DNA of 64,000 nucleotides, from assembly GCA_036946625.1 (NCBI GenBank), contig JAQIIU010000002.1, positions 868,001-932,000 on the forward strand, in the 5' to 3' direction. Of the stretch, positions 9,359-18,677 are shown in pieces (within the stretch, counting starts at the first letter, position 1; every line of letters starts with the position of its first letter). Origin of the DNA: Methylorubrum populi (GTDB lineage Bacteria; Pseudomonadota; Alphaproteobacteria; Rhizobiales; Beijerinckiaceae). The position numbers and the translations under genes were made by a program. The notes beneath the pieces were generated by a model. It saw only the letters and a program-made list of their open reading frames with translations, had not been told where the DNA came from and searched no databases.

Positions 9359-10249
9359 TCAGGCGGCAACGCCTTTCGCACGGACCGGCCCGACGCTCTT
9401 GCCCTCCAGCCGCTCGCGCAGGCGCTCGACATCCTCGAAATTGTTCGAGGTCAGATCGGTCACGTCGCCCTCGACCAGCGCGTCGACGTGGCGGCAGCGG
9501 CGGCGGTGGCTGCCCGCCGGGCAGGAGCAGCGCAGATAGGGGCCGTCCGTCTGCTCCTCCAGCGTGATCACGTAGCGGTTGCCCGTGCTGCCGCGCAGGG
9601 CGAAGCGCAATTCCCTCTCCGGACGCGGATCGACGATGCCCGAAGCCCGCAGCGCCCGGGCCGAGGTCGAGCGGGTGAAGTCGTGCCGCGGACCGGTGAC
9701 GGCCCGGATCGGCGTCAGCCCGAGGCCGCGGGCGAGGTCGGCGACATCGGCCGCGCCGGTCTCGCGCAGGGCCGCGAGCGCGATCTCGGCGCAGGCATAG
9801 GCATCCTCGCCGGCATCGTGGTGCTCGAAGCGGATGCCGAGGCGGCTCGCCACCCTGGCGAGGCCGTGACCGGCGGGATCGGGGAAGATGCGCCGCGCGA
9901 TCTGAAGCGTGCAGTGGCCGGCCATGTCCGCCACCGGCTCGCCCCAGGCGGCGAGCGAGGCGGCGAGCACGCCCATGTCGAAACCGGCATTGTGAGCGAG
10001 CATCGTCCCGCCCGTCAGGTCGGGCAGGAATTCGGCCATGGCCTCGGGAAAAGTCGGCGCATCGCACACATCCGCGGGCAGGATGCCGTGGATGCGGATG
10101 TTGCCCGGCGAGAAACGCATCTGCGGCGGGCGGATCAGCCGGGATTCGCGCCGTACCACGCGGCCCCCCTCGATCCAGGCGAGCCCGACCGCGCAGGCGC
10201 TGTCGCGCCGCTCGTTGGCGGTCTCGAAATCGATCGCGACGACGCTCAT
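9359..10249 (-). CDS. DEDDh exonuclease (DNA polymerase III epsilon-like) with a C-terminal SWIM-like zinc motif
   Basis: This 296-residue protein begins with a DnaQ-type 3'-5' exonuclease fold. ExoI is AIDFETA near residue 5, ExoII is AHNAGFDMGVL near residue 92 and ExoIII is HDAGEDA near residue 150, together giving the Asp-Glu-Asp-Asp-His metal and base set. It is followed by a linker and then a C-x-C-x8-C-x-H cluster (LRCSCPAGSHRRRCRHV), which matches the SWIM zinc-finger spacing and may bind nucleic acid. This combination is not that of the replicative DnaQ subunit, so a repair or recycling role is likelier. The frame is open upstream to 10438, but the ATG at 10249 begins right at the ExoI strand and is the natural start. 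Confidence 0.85.
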   Translation of the reverse strand: MSVVAIDFETANERRDSACAVGLAWIEGGRVVRRESRLIRPPQMRFSPGNIRIHGILPADVCDAPTFPEAMAEFLPDLTGGTMLAHNAGFDMGVLAASLAAWGEPVADMAGHCTLQIARRIFPDPAGHGLARVASRLGIRFEHHDAGEDAYACAEIALAALRETGAADVADLARGLGLTPIRAVTGPRHDFTRSTSARALRASGIVDPRPERELRFALRGSTGNRYVITLEEQTDGPYLRCSCPAGSHRRRCRHVDALVEGDVTDLTSNNFEDVERLRERLEGKSVGPVRAKGVAA

Positions 10250-10391
10250 GGGCGACAGATTAAGAGGCGGTCCACCTTTCCCGCAAGGCGCAGCCCGCGC
10301 TACGCCGACATCGCCCCGCGGCAGTAGGATGGCCCTGCCCCCGCACGCCCTGCCGCAGGCGAAGTCGCCGATGATGCCGGGCCGACCCTCG

Positions 10392-13349
10392 TCAGTCGGG
10401 CCTGCCGAGGAGACGGTCGAAGAGCGCGCGCACCGCACCTCGCTCCTCGTCGAGGCGGGCGGTGAGCGCCTTGGCGTCGGGCAGGCTGGCGGCCCGCGCG
10501 AGGCGGGCGAGGGCCACGGGGGAGGCTTGCGTCGGGTCGCCCTCCACCATCAGGCGCTGCCACTGGTGCACGTCGTCGAGCAGCCGGTAGGCGCCGGCGA
10601 GACGCTCCGCCTCCTCGGCACCGATCCATCCGGCTTTCGCCGCGTACGAAAAGACGTCGGGCGCGTCACGGCCGATCAGGTCGGGGTGGGCCTGCGCGTG
10701 GCCGAGCATCAGGCTCTGAGCGAGAAAGTCGAGGTCGAGCAGTCCGCCGGGGCCGAGCTTCAGGTCGAGGGGGCCGCGGTCGCCCTTCTCGCGCTCGACC
10801 GTGGCGCGCATCGCGCGCACCGAACTCTTCACGTCGGCCGGGTCGCGGAACTGCATCAGGGCGGCGCGGATGACGGCCTCGGCCTCCTCGGCGAGGCTGG
10901 CGTCGCCGGCGATGACCCGGGCGCGGCTCAGCGCCATGTGCTCCCACAGCTCCGCCTCCTCCCGCTGATAGGCGCGGAAGCTGCGGAACTGCGCCGCCAC
11001 CGCGCCCTGGCCGCCGCCGGGGCGCAGGCGCAGGTCGATCTCGTAGAGCAGGCCGCGCCGGGTCGGTGCGGTCAACGTCGCGACGAGGCGCTGGGTCAGC
11101 CGGTTGTAGGCGACGGCCGCGTCGAGCGGCTTCGGGCCGGCGCTGGTGCGGTCCTCCGGATCGAAGTCGTAGAGCACGACGAGGTCGAGGTCGGATTCCG
11201 CCGTGAGCTGGCGGGAGCCGAGCCGGCCGTAGCCGAGCACGACCATGCGGCCCCGCGGCACCGCCCCGTGATCCGCGAAGACGATTTTCGAGACCGCCTC
11301 CAGGGCGGTGGCGACGGCGGCGTCGGCGATCGCCGAGAACGCGGCCCCCGCGGCCCGTGGCGTCAGGATGCCGGAGAGGAGCCGCGCGCCGGTGAGGAAG
11401 CGCAACTGCCGGGCGGCGTCGCGGCTGCGGTCGAGAAACCCCTCGTGGCTGTCGGGCCGGCCGAGCAGCGTGCGGTAATGCGCGGCGAGCGCCTCCGCGT
11501 CCACCGACGGGTCGCCGAAATCCGGGTCGATCACCGCGTCGAGCACGTGCGGCGAGAAGGCGACGGTGCCGGCGAGCCGCGGGGCGCTGCCGAGCAGGTC
11601 GGCGAAGAGCAGCCGCAGCCGCTCGTGTTCGCGCAGGATGGTCAGCAGCTCGACCGCCGCCGGCATGCGGCCGAAGGCCCGGTCGAGATTCGCCAGGGCC
11701 GCGTCCGGATCGGGCGTACCGGCGAGCGCCTTCAGCAGGGCGGGCACGAGTTCGGTCAGCACCTCGCGGGCGCGGGGGCTGCGCACCGCCGCGCGCCGTC
11801 CGAAATGCCAGCCGCGCACGGTGTCGGTGACGCGTTCGGGATCGCGAAAACCCAGGCTGCGCAGCGTGGAGAGCGTCGCCGGATCGTCGGCAGCGCCGCT
11901 GAAGACGAGATCGCCGACCTCCGAGGACAGGTCGGGACCGGCCTCGAACAGCAGCGCGTAATGCGCCTGCACCCGACGGGCCTCTCCGAGCAGGGCCGCC
12001 TCGAAACCGGCGAGATCGGGAAAGCCGGCGAACCGGACGAAGCGCTCCAGCTCGGTCCGGTCGGTCGGCAGGCGCTGGGTCTGCTCGTCGCGCACCATCT
12101 GCAGGCGGTGCTCGACCGTGCGCAGGAAGGCGTAGGCCTGCCTCAGTTCGTCCCGCGCCTGCGCCGAGATCCAGCCGTCCGCGTGCAGGCTCGCCAGCAT
12201 CGGCACGGTCGAGCGCCCGCGCAGCATCGGGCGCCGGCCGCCGAAGACGAGCTGCTGGGTCTGGACGAAGAACTCGATCTCGCGGATGCCGCCACGGCCG
12301 AGCTTGATGTCGTGGCCGGCCACCGCCAGCGCCTCGTGGCCGCGCACGGCGTGGATCTGCCGCTTCATCGCGTGCACGTCGGCGATCGCGGCGAAGTCGA
12401 AATACTTGCGCCAGACGAAGGGCGTCAGGTCGGCGAGGAAGCGTTCGCCCGCCGGAATGTCGCCGGCAATGGCGCGGGCCTTGATGAAGGCCGCCCGCTC
12501 CCAGTTCTGGCCCGTGGTCTCGTAATAGACGTAGGCCGAGGCGAGGCTCATCGCCGTCGGCGTCGAGCCGGGATCGGGGCGCAGGCGGTAATCGACCCGG
12601 TGGACGTAGCCGTCGCGGGTGCGCTCCTGCAGCAGCTTGGCCACGCCCTGCGCGAGCTTCGTGAAGAACGGCGTCGGCTCGAGGCCGTCCCTGAGCGGGG
12701 CGGCCTCGGGATCGAAGAAGACGATCAGGTCGATGTCGCTCGAATAGTTCAGCTCGCGCCCGCCGAGCTTGCCCAGCCCGAGCACCACGAGGCCGGAGCC
12801 GGTCTGCGGGTCGTCGGGATCCTTCGGGCGGAACCGACCGGCAGCCGCGGCCCGAAGGAGCAGCGCATCGACCGCCGCGGAGACCGAGGCGTCGGCGAAG
12901 TCGGACAGGGCGGCGGTGACCCGCTCCAGCGGCCAGACGCCGCCGAGATCGGCCAGGGCCACCAGAAGGGCGTGCTCGGCCCGGTTCGAGCGCAGGCCCT
13001 TGCCGACCGCGTCGAGATCGGGGGCGGCTCCCGCCCCCGCACGACCGGCGGCCCGCTGCGCGGCGATCAGCCGGGTGTCGGCGGCCTCCGGCGCCTCGCC
13101 GAAGAGCCGGGCGAGGCGCTCGGGATCGCGGGCGGCGAGCGACCAGAGGAAGGGCGAGTGGTCGGCGAGCGCGGCGAGGAGGTCGAGGGCCGGGCCTTCG
13201 CGCAGCGCGGCCGGCAGGGCTTCGGCGATCTCCTCGACGCGATCGCGCGCCGCGTCCGGCTCCGACAACGGCGGGGCCTGCCCCAGCCGCTCGGCCAGCG
13301 GTCCGGTGCCGCCGCCCCGGGCACTCTGCTCGTCAACGTACCTGCCCAT
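10392..13349 (-). CDS. glnE: Bifunctional glutamine synthetase adenylyltransferase / adenylyl-removing enzyme GlnE
   Basis: GlnE switches glutamine synthetase off by adding AMP and on by removing it, under control of PII proteins that GlnD modifies. The protein is about 985 residues. It has two nucleotidyltransferase-type halves, each with the expected Ser-Asp-x-Asp metal site: SSDIDLIVFFD in the N-terminal de-adenylylating half and ESDLDLVVLYD in the C-terminal adenylylating half. GGRELNYSSD and GYGRLGSRQL are the matching glycine-rich segments. An upstream in-frame ATG at 13382 exists, but the one at 13349 follows AAAGGGA and is preferred. Length and domain order are those of intact GlnE. 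Confidence 0.95.
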   Translation of the reverse strand: MGRYVDEQSARGGGTGPLAERLGQAPPLSEPDAARDRVEEIAEALPAALREGPALDLLAALADHSPFLWSLAARDPERLARLFGEAPEAADTRLIAAQRAAGRAGAGAAPDLDAVGKGLRSNRAEHALLVALADLGGVWPLERVTAALSDFADASVSAAVDALLLRAAAAGRFRPKDPDDPQTGSGLVVLGLGKLGGRELNYSSDIDLIVFFDPEAAPLRDGLEPTPFFTKLAQGVAKLLQERTRDGYVHRVDYRLRPDPGSTPTAMSLASAYVYYETTGQNWERAAFIKARAIAGDIPAGERFLADLTPFVWRKYFDFAAIADVHAMKRQIHAVRGHEALAVAGHDIKLGRGGIREIEFFVQTQQLVFGGRRPMLRGRSTVPMLASLHADGWISAQARDELRQAYAFLRTVEHRLQMVRDEQTQRLPTDRTELERFVRFAGFPDLAGFEAALLGEARRVQAHYALLFEAGPDLSSEVGDLVFSGAADDPATLSTLRSLGFRDPERVTDTVRGWHFGRRAAVRSPRAREVLTELVPALLKALAGTPDPDAALANLDRAFGRMPAAVELLTILREHERLRLLFADLLGSAPRLAGTVAFSPHVLDAVIDPDFGDPSVDAEALAAHYRTLLGRPDSHEGFLDRSRDAARQLRFLTGARLLSGILTPRAAGAAFSAIADAAVATALEAVSKIVFADHGAVPRGRMVVLGYGRLGSRQLTAESDLDLVVLYDFDPEDRTSAGPKPLDAAVAYNRLTQRLVATLTAPTRRGLLYEIDLRLRPGGGQGAVAAQFRSFRAYQREEAELWEHMALSRARVIAGDASLAEEAEAVIRAALMQFRDPADVKSSVRAMRATVEREKGDRGPLDLKLGPGGLLDLDFLAQSLMLGHAQAHPDLIGRDAPDVFSYAAKAGWIGAEEAERLAGAYRLLDDVHQWQRLMVEGDPTQASPVALARLARAASLPDAKALTARLDEERGAVRALFDRLLGRPD

Positions 13350-13451
13350 GCCGTCCCTTTGCCGATTCCGTCGCATCCGCATCGCCGTCGGGTGGCGGTG
13401 ATGCCCATGAAACGCGCAAATCGGCGCCTGCCAAGGGGGCAGGACGGCGGC

Positions 13452-14924
13452 TCAGGCCGCGCGCAGGGTGGCGACGAAGGTGCGGACGGTCTCGGCGAGG
13501 CTGTCGCACTCTCCGGCGAGATGCTCGGCCGCGTCGAGGCCGGCGGTCGCCGCGGCACCGGTGCGGTCGGCGGAGCGGGCGAGACCGTCGAGGTTGTCGG
13601 AGACGGCGCCGGTGCGAAGCGCGGCGCGCTCGGCGTTGCCGGCGATCGCGCCGGTGGTCCGCTCCTGCCCTTCGACCGCAGCCGCGACGGAGCGGGTGAT
13701 GGTGCCGAGTTCCTCGATCGTCCCGCCGATCCGGCCGATGGCGGCCACCGCCTGTCCCGTCTGCTCCTGGACGGCCAGGATCTGCGCCTCGATCTCCTGC
13801 GTGGCGCGGGCGGTCCGGGCGGCGAGGGCCTTCACCTCGCCCGCCACGACGCCGAAGCCCCGGCCCGCCGCGCCGGCCCGCGAGGCCTCGATGGTGGCGT
13901 TGAGCGCCAGCAGGTTGGTCTGCTCGGCGATGGTGCCGATCAGCAGCACGATCTGGTTGATGCGCTGGGCGGACTCGGCCAGGGCGCGCACGGTCTCGTC
14001 GGTCTGTCCGGCCTCCTGCGCGGCCCGGTTCGCCACGTCGGCGGCGCGAGTCATGTGACCGCCGATCTCGCGCGCGGAGATCGACAGCGTGCCGGCGGCG
14101 GCGGCCACGCCCTGGACGGCGGCGGCGGTCTCCTGCGAGGCCGAGGACAGGGCGGCGGTGCGCTGGGCCGCCTCGCCCGCGGCCGCGGAGAGATCCTGCG
14201 AGGCGCAGCGGACGCGGTTGGCGGACTCGGCGGCCTGCCGCACGAGGCGGTTCACGCTGCTCTCGAAACGCTCGGCCAGCGCGTCCGCCGATCGGCGGAG
14301 GGCAGCCTGCGCCTCGATCTCGGTCGCGCTCTGCCGGGCGTGGGCCTCGCTCTCGGCGATACGGGCGGTCTCCGCCGCGGCGAGCGCACGGGCGGAGACC
14401 GTGAAGAGCGAGGCGAGCTGCACGCTGAGCCAGGACAGGACGGCGGTTTCCAGCACCACGATCACCGCGTGGAGCAGCACCCGGCCGAGATCCGACCCGT
14501 CGGGATAGACCGCCGCCGGCAGGAGCAGGTTCAGGCCGAGATGGTGGAGCGCGGTCGCCCCGGCGGCGGCCAGCAGCACCCTCCAGTCGCAGTAGGCGGA
14601 CAGGACCGCCAGGGCGGCGAAGAAATACATGTGCAGATCGAGTTGCCAGGAATGTCCCGCGGCGGCGTCGAGCAGCAGCGACACCATGCCGACGACCGCC
14701 ACCGCGACGGTCAGGCGCGTGGCAAGCCCGTTGCCGGCCAGTCGCCACATCGCCGTCGCCGCTCCGGCGAGACCCAGCCCGATCACGCCTTGCGCCGCGA
14801 CGGAGTTCCCGAGGGCGAGGGCGACGCCGAGATTGAGCGGCAGGTGCAGCCAGAGCAGGGCGATCAGGCCCTGGCTCACCGAGCGGCGCAGGCCGTCGAG
14901 ATCGCGCGGGTGTGGGGCGGTCAT
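13452..14924 (-). CDS. Methyl-accepting chemotaxis protein with a multi-pass membrane N-terminus
   Basis: The 490-residue protein starts with about six hydrophobic segments (residues ~20-205) and almost no periplasmic domain, so it probably senses a signal within or near the membrane. A cytoplasmic linker with predicted coiled coil leads to the MCP signalling domain. The hairpin tip is recognisable from TIAEQTNLLALNATIEASRAG, followed by GFGVVAGEVKALA. It should form trimers of dimers with CheA and CheW. The ATG at 14924 overlaps the stop codon of the upstream small membrane gene by four bases, which fixes the start and indicates a two-gene operon. The ligand is unknown. Confidence 0.92.
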   Translation of the reverse strand: MTAPHPRDLDGLRRSVSQGLIALLWLHLPLNLGVALALGNSVAAQGVIGLGLAGAATAMWRLAGNGLATRLTVAVAVVGMVSLLLDAAAGHSWQLDLHMYFFAALAVLSAYCDWRVLLAAAGATALHHLGLNLLLPAAVYPDGSDLGRVLLHAVIVVLETAVLSWLSVQLASLFTVSARALAAAETARIAESEAHARQSATEIEAQAALRRSADALAERFESSVNRLVRQAAESANRVRCASQDLSAAAGEAAQRTAALSSASQETAAAVQGVAAAAGTLSISAREIGGHMTRAADVANRAAQEAGQTDETVRALAESAQRINQIVLLIGTIAEQTNLLALNATIEASRAGAAGRGFGVVAGEVKALAARTARATQEIEAQILAVQEQTGQAVAAIGRIGGTIEELGTITRSVAAAVEGQERTTGAIAGNAERAALRTGAVSDNLDGLARSADRTGAAATAGLDAAEHLAGECDSLAETVRTFVATLRAA

Positions 14925-15346
14925 GGCAGTCGCTCTTTGGCAGGCAGACAGAGGCCGAGGCCTCGCGGGTCGAACAGAACGAGGGCGCCGGCCGTCCGAA
15001 GGCGTTCGGCAAAGCCCGGGGCGGAGGATCGGGTGACGACGAGGCCCGGCAGACGGCCGAGACCCAGCACCGTTCCGCCCGCCGCGGCCGCGGCGTCCAG
15101 GCTTCGGGCGGAGTTCCACCAGGGCGGGAACAGGGCCGCGACGGGCCGATCCGGCGCGGGCGCCGGCAGGGCGAGCCAAGCGGAGCCGATCAGGCTCGCG
15201 GCGAGCAGCGCCGAGGGCAGCGACCAAGGTGCGATCGAGACGGTCGCCGCAACGGGAACAGCCGCTCGCGGCTCGCTGCGAACATCCGCGAGCACCGGAT
15301 CTAATCTCGGGTCCAAGTTTGAGCAGGACAAGTCTGGGCAGGACAT
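14921..15346 (-). CDS. Small membrane-associated protein in an operon with the chemotaxis receptor
   Basis: This 141-residue protein has one strong hydrophobic segment (about residues 40-62, WSLPSALLAASLIGSAWLAL) and a soluble C-terminal part of ~75 residues. I recognise no domain. Its TGA overlaps the ATG of the downstream receptor (ATGA), so the two are almost certainly co-translated and may work together. One possibility is that it presents or modulates a signal to the receptor, whose own sensing part is almost all membrane. The short C-terminal fold (GLVVTRSSAPGFAERLR) could be a degenerate substrate-binding domain, but that is speculation. Confidence 0.6.
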   Translation of the reverse strand: MSCPDLSCSNLDPRLDPVLADVRSEPRAAVPVAATVSIAPWSLPSALLAASLIGSAWLALPAPAPDRPVAALFPPWWNSARSLDAAAAAGGTVLGLGRLPGLVVTRSSAPGFAERLRTAGALVLFDPRGLGLCLPAKERLP

Positions 15347-15708
15347 GGATTAAACATGACGAACGGACGTTAAATGCGCGTTACAGGAGATGACCGGGTG
15401 GCAAAATTCTTGAGTTGAATCGAAGCCAAATCCATGAAAGCAGTTTGCAGGAAACGGTGCCGAACCCGGCCTACCCTGCGACGGGGCGGACTTTTCCTCC
15501 GTGCCGCCCGTTCTCGGCAGGGGAGCCGAGCCGCACCTCCCTCGTTGACACGGCGTGTCTCTCGCGGAAATCCGACCCGAACGTCGCGCGCGGCGTGACG
15601 CTGTCGGCGATCGGGTCTTTCATAAACCACTCCGAGCCGCATTCGGAGCGAGAACCTCGTGTGATCCCACCGGCAGGCGACGCAGCGATCGAGGAAGAAA
15701 ACGAATCG

Positions 15709-15924
15709 ATGACCCTTCCGCACCTGATTCCCATCGCCGAGGCCGCCGCGTTCACGCTGGGCTGCGCGGTGATCGGCAGCCGCCGGTTCGACCCGCGACG
15801 GCTGGGTCTGGCGCTGTCCTTCACGATCGTCGTGCTGCTGCTGGTCCTCCTGGTCGCCGCCCTGCCCTACAGCCCGCAGGCGGTCCTGATCGATCCCGAC
15901 GGCGCGCGAAACTTCCTGAACTGA
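15709..15924 (+). CDS. Small membrane protein, unknown function
   Basis: The 71-residue product has two hydrophobic segments, about residues 5-20 and 32-53 (SFTIVVLLLVLLVAALPY), and a short polar tail. The frame is open far upstream, but the ATG at 15709 is preceded by GAGGAAG (15691-15697), which is an acceptable ribosome binding site, and everything before it looks non-coding. No family is recognised. It ends nine bases before the stop codon of the convergent histidine kinase gene. Confidence 0.55.
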   Translation: MTLPHLIPIAEAAAFTLGCAVIGSRRFDPRRLGLALSFTIVVLLLVLLVAALPYSPQAVLIDPDGARNFLN

Positions 15925-15933
15925 CGCAGCCGG

Positions 15934-17361
15934 TCAGGCCGGCACGACGGGCAGGGCCAGTTCGGCCGCCAGCCCCGGCGCATTGTCGGCGAGTTCGAAG
16001 CGGCCGCCGTGCAGCCGGGCCACCGCGTTGACGAGGCTCAGGCCGAGCCCGAAGCCGGGGCGGGTGCGGGCCGCGTCGAGGCGGACGAAGCGGTCGAGCA
16101 CGCGTCCGCGCTCCGCTTCCGGAATGCCGGGGCCGCGATCGGCCACCCGCAGGCGGACGAAGCCGCCGCTGCGCGCGGCGCTCACCGCGATCTCCGGCGA
16201 CGGCGCGACGCCCGAGGCATCCCCGTACTTGATGGCGTTGTCGATGAGATTGGCGAGGGCTTGGCCCACCAACTCGCGGTTGCCGTCGAGATCGAGGCCC
16301 GGCTCGGTCTCGACGCTGAGGCTCAGGCCCTTCTCCTCCGCCAGCGGCTCGTAGAGTTCGGCGACCTCGCGGGCGACCTCGCCCGCATCGAACCGGCGAA
16401 ACGTCTCGCGGGCGCTGCCCGCCTCCAGCCGGGCGATGGTGAGCAGGGCGTTGAAGACGCGGATCAGCCCGTCGCTGTCCTCGATCACGCCCTCGATCGC
16501 GCCGCGCAGTTCGTCCGGCGTCCCGGCGGTACGCAGGGCCTCGTCGGCCCGGTTGCGCAATCGGGTCAGCGGCGTCTTCAGATCGTGGGCGATGTTGTCG
16601 GAGACCTCCCTCATGCCGCGCATCAATTCGCCGATGCGCTCCAGCATCAGGTTGAGGTTCTGCGCGAGCCGGTCCAGTTCGTCCCCGGTGCCGGAGACCC
16701 GCAGGCGGCCGTCGAGATCGCCGGCCATGATGGTGCGGGTCGTCTCGGTCATGTCGTCGACGCGCTTGAGGACGCGGCTCGCCACGAACCAGCCGCCGAG
16801 CACCCCGAGCAGCACCACCAAGGCCAGCGAGGAGCCGAAGGTGTTGCCGATGGCCGCGCGCAGGCGGTCGCGCTCCTCGGTGTCGCGGCCGACCAGGAGG
16901 CGGAAGCCGCCGGCCAGGGTGAAGACCCGCATGATCGCCCGGTGCTCGGCCTGATCCGCTTCGGAGCCGCGCCCGTAGCCGCCCTCGTACTGGCCGGGCC
17001 GCGCGAGGATGCCGGCGGGCACCCGGCTGACGTTGCCGACGATATGCTCGCCCGCAGGCGTGGTGACGAGGTAGAGCGAGGCGCCGGGCTCCCGGGCGCG
17101 CCGCTCCACCACGGCGATGAGGCGGCGCAGGCCGCCCGCGGTGTACTGCTCGGACAGTCCGTTGATCTCGGCATCGATGGTCGAGACGATCTGGTCGTCG
17201 AGCACCCGCCGCGCGTTCCAGGCGACGTAGCCGAGCCCGAGGGAGGCCAGCACGGCGAACAGCACGAGATAGGCGAGCGACAGCTTGAAGGCCGTCGTGC
17301 GAAAGATCTTTCCCAGACGCGCGAGGAGCCCGTCCTGCACCGGGGCGGGGAGTTCGGTCAC
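15934..17361 (-). CDS. Membrane sensor histidine kinase
   Basis: The 475-residue kinase has a first transmembrane segment near residues 26-46, a periplasmic sensor of ~125 residues, a second segment near 175-195, and a HAMP linker. The dimerisation domain carries the phospho-accepting His259 in SDNIAHDLKTPLTRLR. An ATPase domain follows with the N box (LANLIDNAIKYGD), G1 (DRGPGIP) and G2 (GFGLGLSLV). It should phosphorylate the response regulator encoded just upstream; the regulator's stop overlaps this gene's start by four bases (ATGA). The signal is unknown. It resembles the CpxA/PmrB-like group of small-sensor kinases. Confidence 0.92.
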   Translation of the reverse strand: MTELPAPVQDGLLARLGKIFRTTAFKLSLAYLVLFAVLASLGLGYVAWNARRVLDDQIVSTIDAEINGLSEQYTAGGLRRLIAVVERRAREPGASLYLVTTPAGEHIVGNVSRVPAGILARPGQYEGGYGRGSEADQAEHRAIMRVFTLAGGFRLLVGRDTEERDRLRAAIGNTFGSSLALVVLLGVLGGWFVASRVLKRVDDMTETTRTIMAGDLDGRLRVSGTGDELDRLAQNLNLMLERIGELMRGMREVSDNIAHDLKTPLTRLRNRADEALRTAGTPDELRGAIEGVIEDSDGLIRVFNALLTIARLEAGSARETFRRFDAGEVAREVAELYEPLAEEKGLSLSVETEPGLDLDGNRELVGQALANLIDNAIKYGDASGVAPSPEIAVSAARSGGFVRLRVADRGPGIPEAERGRVLDRFVRLDAARTRPGFGLGLSLVNAVARLHGGRFELADNAPGLAAELALPVVPA

Positions 17362-18056
17362 GGGTGCCGCGGCTCGTCGGGCCGGATGACGTAGCCGGCC
17401 CCGCGCACCGTATGGATCATCGGGTGCTCGAAGCCGCGGTCGATCTTCGCGCGCAGCCGCGAGACGTGGACGTCGATGACGTTGGTCTGCGGGTCGAAAT
17501 GGTAATCCCAGACGTGCTCCAGCAGCATCGTGCGGGTCACGACCTGCCCGGCGTGGCGCATGAGATATTCGAGCAGCCGGAACTCGCGGGGCTGGAGCAC
17601 GATCTCGCGGCCCGCCCGGGTGACGCGGTGCGACAGGCGGTCGAGTTCGAGGTCTCCGACCCGGTAGGCGGTGGCCTCGCTCTGGCCCGGGGCGCTCGCC
17701 CGGCGGCGGGCGAGCGCCTCGGTGCGGGCGAGCAGTTCGGAGAAGGCGTAGGGTTTGGGGAGATAATCGTCGCCGCCCGCCCGCAGCCCCTTCACCCGGT
17801 CGTCGACCTGTCCCAGCGCCGAGAGGATCAGGACCGGCGTCGCGATGGCCTGCTCGCGCAGGGAGCGCACGAGCGAGAGCCCGTCGAGCTTCGGCAGCAT
17901 GCGGTCGACGATCAGCACGTCGTACGCGCCCTCGCGGGCGAGCGCGTAGCCGTCGAGGCCGTCGCCCGCCTGATCGACGGCGTGCCCGGCTTCCCGGAAC
18001 GCCTTGACCAGATAGGCGGCGGCCTCGCGGTCGTCCTCGATGATGAGCAGGCGCAT
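17358..18056 (-). CDS. OmpR/PhoB-family response regulator
   Basis: This 232-residue regulator has a receiver domain with acidic pair EDD at residues 7-9, phospho-acceptor Asp51 (VDRMLP) and Lys in KPYAFSELLAR. Its C-terminal winged-helix DNA-binding domain contains LQPREFRLLEYLMRHAGQVV and ends with IHTVRGAGYVI, which is diagnostic for the OmpR/PhoB group. It is translationally coupled to its partner kinase downstream. The frame extends upstream to 18398, but the ATG at 18056 begins the canonical first strand of the receiver domain and is the start. Confidence 0.93.
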   Translation of the reverse strand: MRLLIIEDDREAAAYLVKAFREAGHAVDQAGDGLDGYALAREGAYDVLIVDRMLPKLDGLSLVRSLREQAIATPVLILSALGQVDDRVKGLRAGGDDYLPKPYAFSELLARTEALARRRASAPGQSEATAYRVGDLELDRLSHRVTRAGREIVLQPREFRLLEYLMRHAGQVVTRTMLLEHVWDYHFDPQTNVIDVHVSRLRAKIDRGFEHPMIHTVRGAGYVIRPDEPRHP

Positions 18057-18082
18057 GACGCCGTTCAGATAAGCGCGGCTTC

Positions 18083-18592
18083 TCAGGAGCGCGAGGCGCT
18101 CACCGCGAGTTCCGGCTTGTGGTTGAGGGTCTGGAACACGACGCAGTAGCGCTCGGTCAGCTTGAGGAGCTGGTCGAGCTTCTCCTGGGGCGCCTCGGTG
18201 TCGAGGTCGAAGGTCAGGCGGATCGCCCGGAAGCCCACCGGCGCCTCCTTGTCGACGCCCAGCGTACCCCGGAAATCGAGGTCGCCCTCGGCGCTGACCG
18301 TCCCGGCCTTCAGCGGGATTTCGAGGGCGGTCGCCACCGCCTTCACCGTGACGCCGGCGCAGGCGACGAGGGCTTCGAGCAGCAGGTCGCCGGAGCACAG
18401 CTCGGCGCCCGAGCCGCCGGTCGCCGGGTGGAGTCCCGCCACCGCGAGCGCGCGGCCGGTCTCGACCTTGCAGGCGATGCCGGTGTCGTCGAGCGAGCCC
18501 TTGGCCTTGAGGGTGACGACGGCGGCGTCCGGCGTCTCGCGGTACCTGTTCTTGAGCGGGGCCTGGAGCGCGCGCAGGGCGGTGGCGTCCAT
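18083..18592 (-). CDS. OsmC-family protein
   Basis: This 169-residue protein belongs to the OsmC/Ohr fold, whose members reduce organic peroxides through two cysteines. Cysteines at VACAGVT (about residue 86) and RYCVVF (about residue 148) lie in the positions expected for the peroxidatic and resolving residues, but the divergent YhfA-like branch has similar features without proven peroxidase activity. The ATG at 18592 is preceded by GGAGGA at good spacing; the longer open frame to 18667 overlaps a repeat and is not coding. Its 3' end is only 26 bp from the start of the response regulator gene on the same strand, so the three genes may be one unit. Confidence 0.85.
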   Translation of the reverse strand: MDATALRALQAPLKNRYRETPDAAVVTLKAKGSLDDTGIACKVETGRALAVAGLHPATGGSGAELCSGDLLLEALVACAGVTVKAVATALEIPLKAGTVSAEGDLDFRGTLGVDKEAPVGFRAIRLTFDLDTEAPQEKLDQLLKLTERYCVVFQTLNHKPELAVSASRS

Positions 18593-18618
18593 GGGGGATG
18601 TCCTCCGTTTCTTCTCGA

Positions 18619-18665
18619 GCATCGTCCCGAAAGGTGGCTGCCGGCTTGTCTGATAAAGACGATGC
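18619..18665. repeat. 47-bp interspersed repeat, copy 1
   Basis: GCATCGTC at the left and GACGATGC at the right make this element a small palindrome. The whole 47-bp unit occurs again in opposite orientation at 31641-31685 with only a few differences. It looks like a REP-type intergenic repeat of this genome. Confidence 0.8.
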
Positions 18666-18677
18666 ACAATCGAAAAC

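Noticed and set aside
10038-15353. A very long plus-strand open frame opposite glnE and the chemoreceptor
   Set aside because: It is antisense to two clear genes, has low-complexity Arg/Gly/Ala composition and matches no family. Long antisense frames are expected at this GC content.
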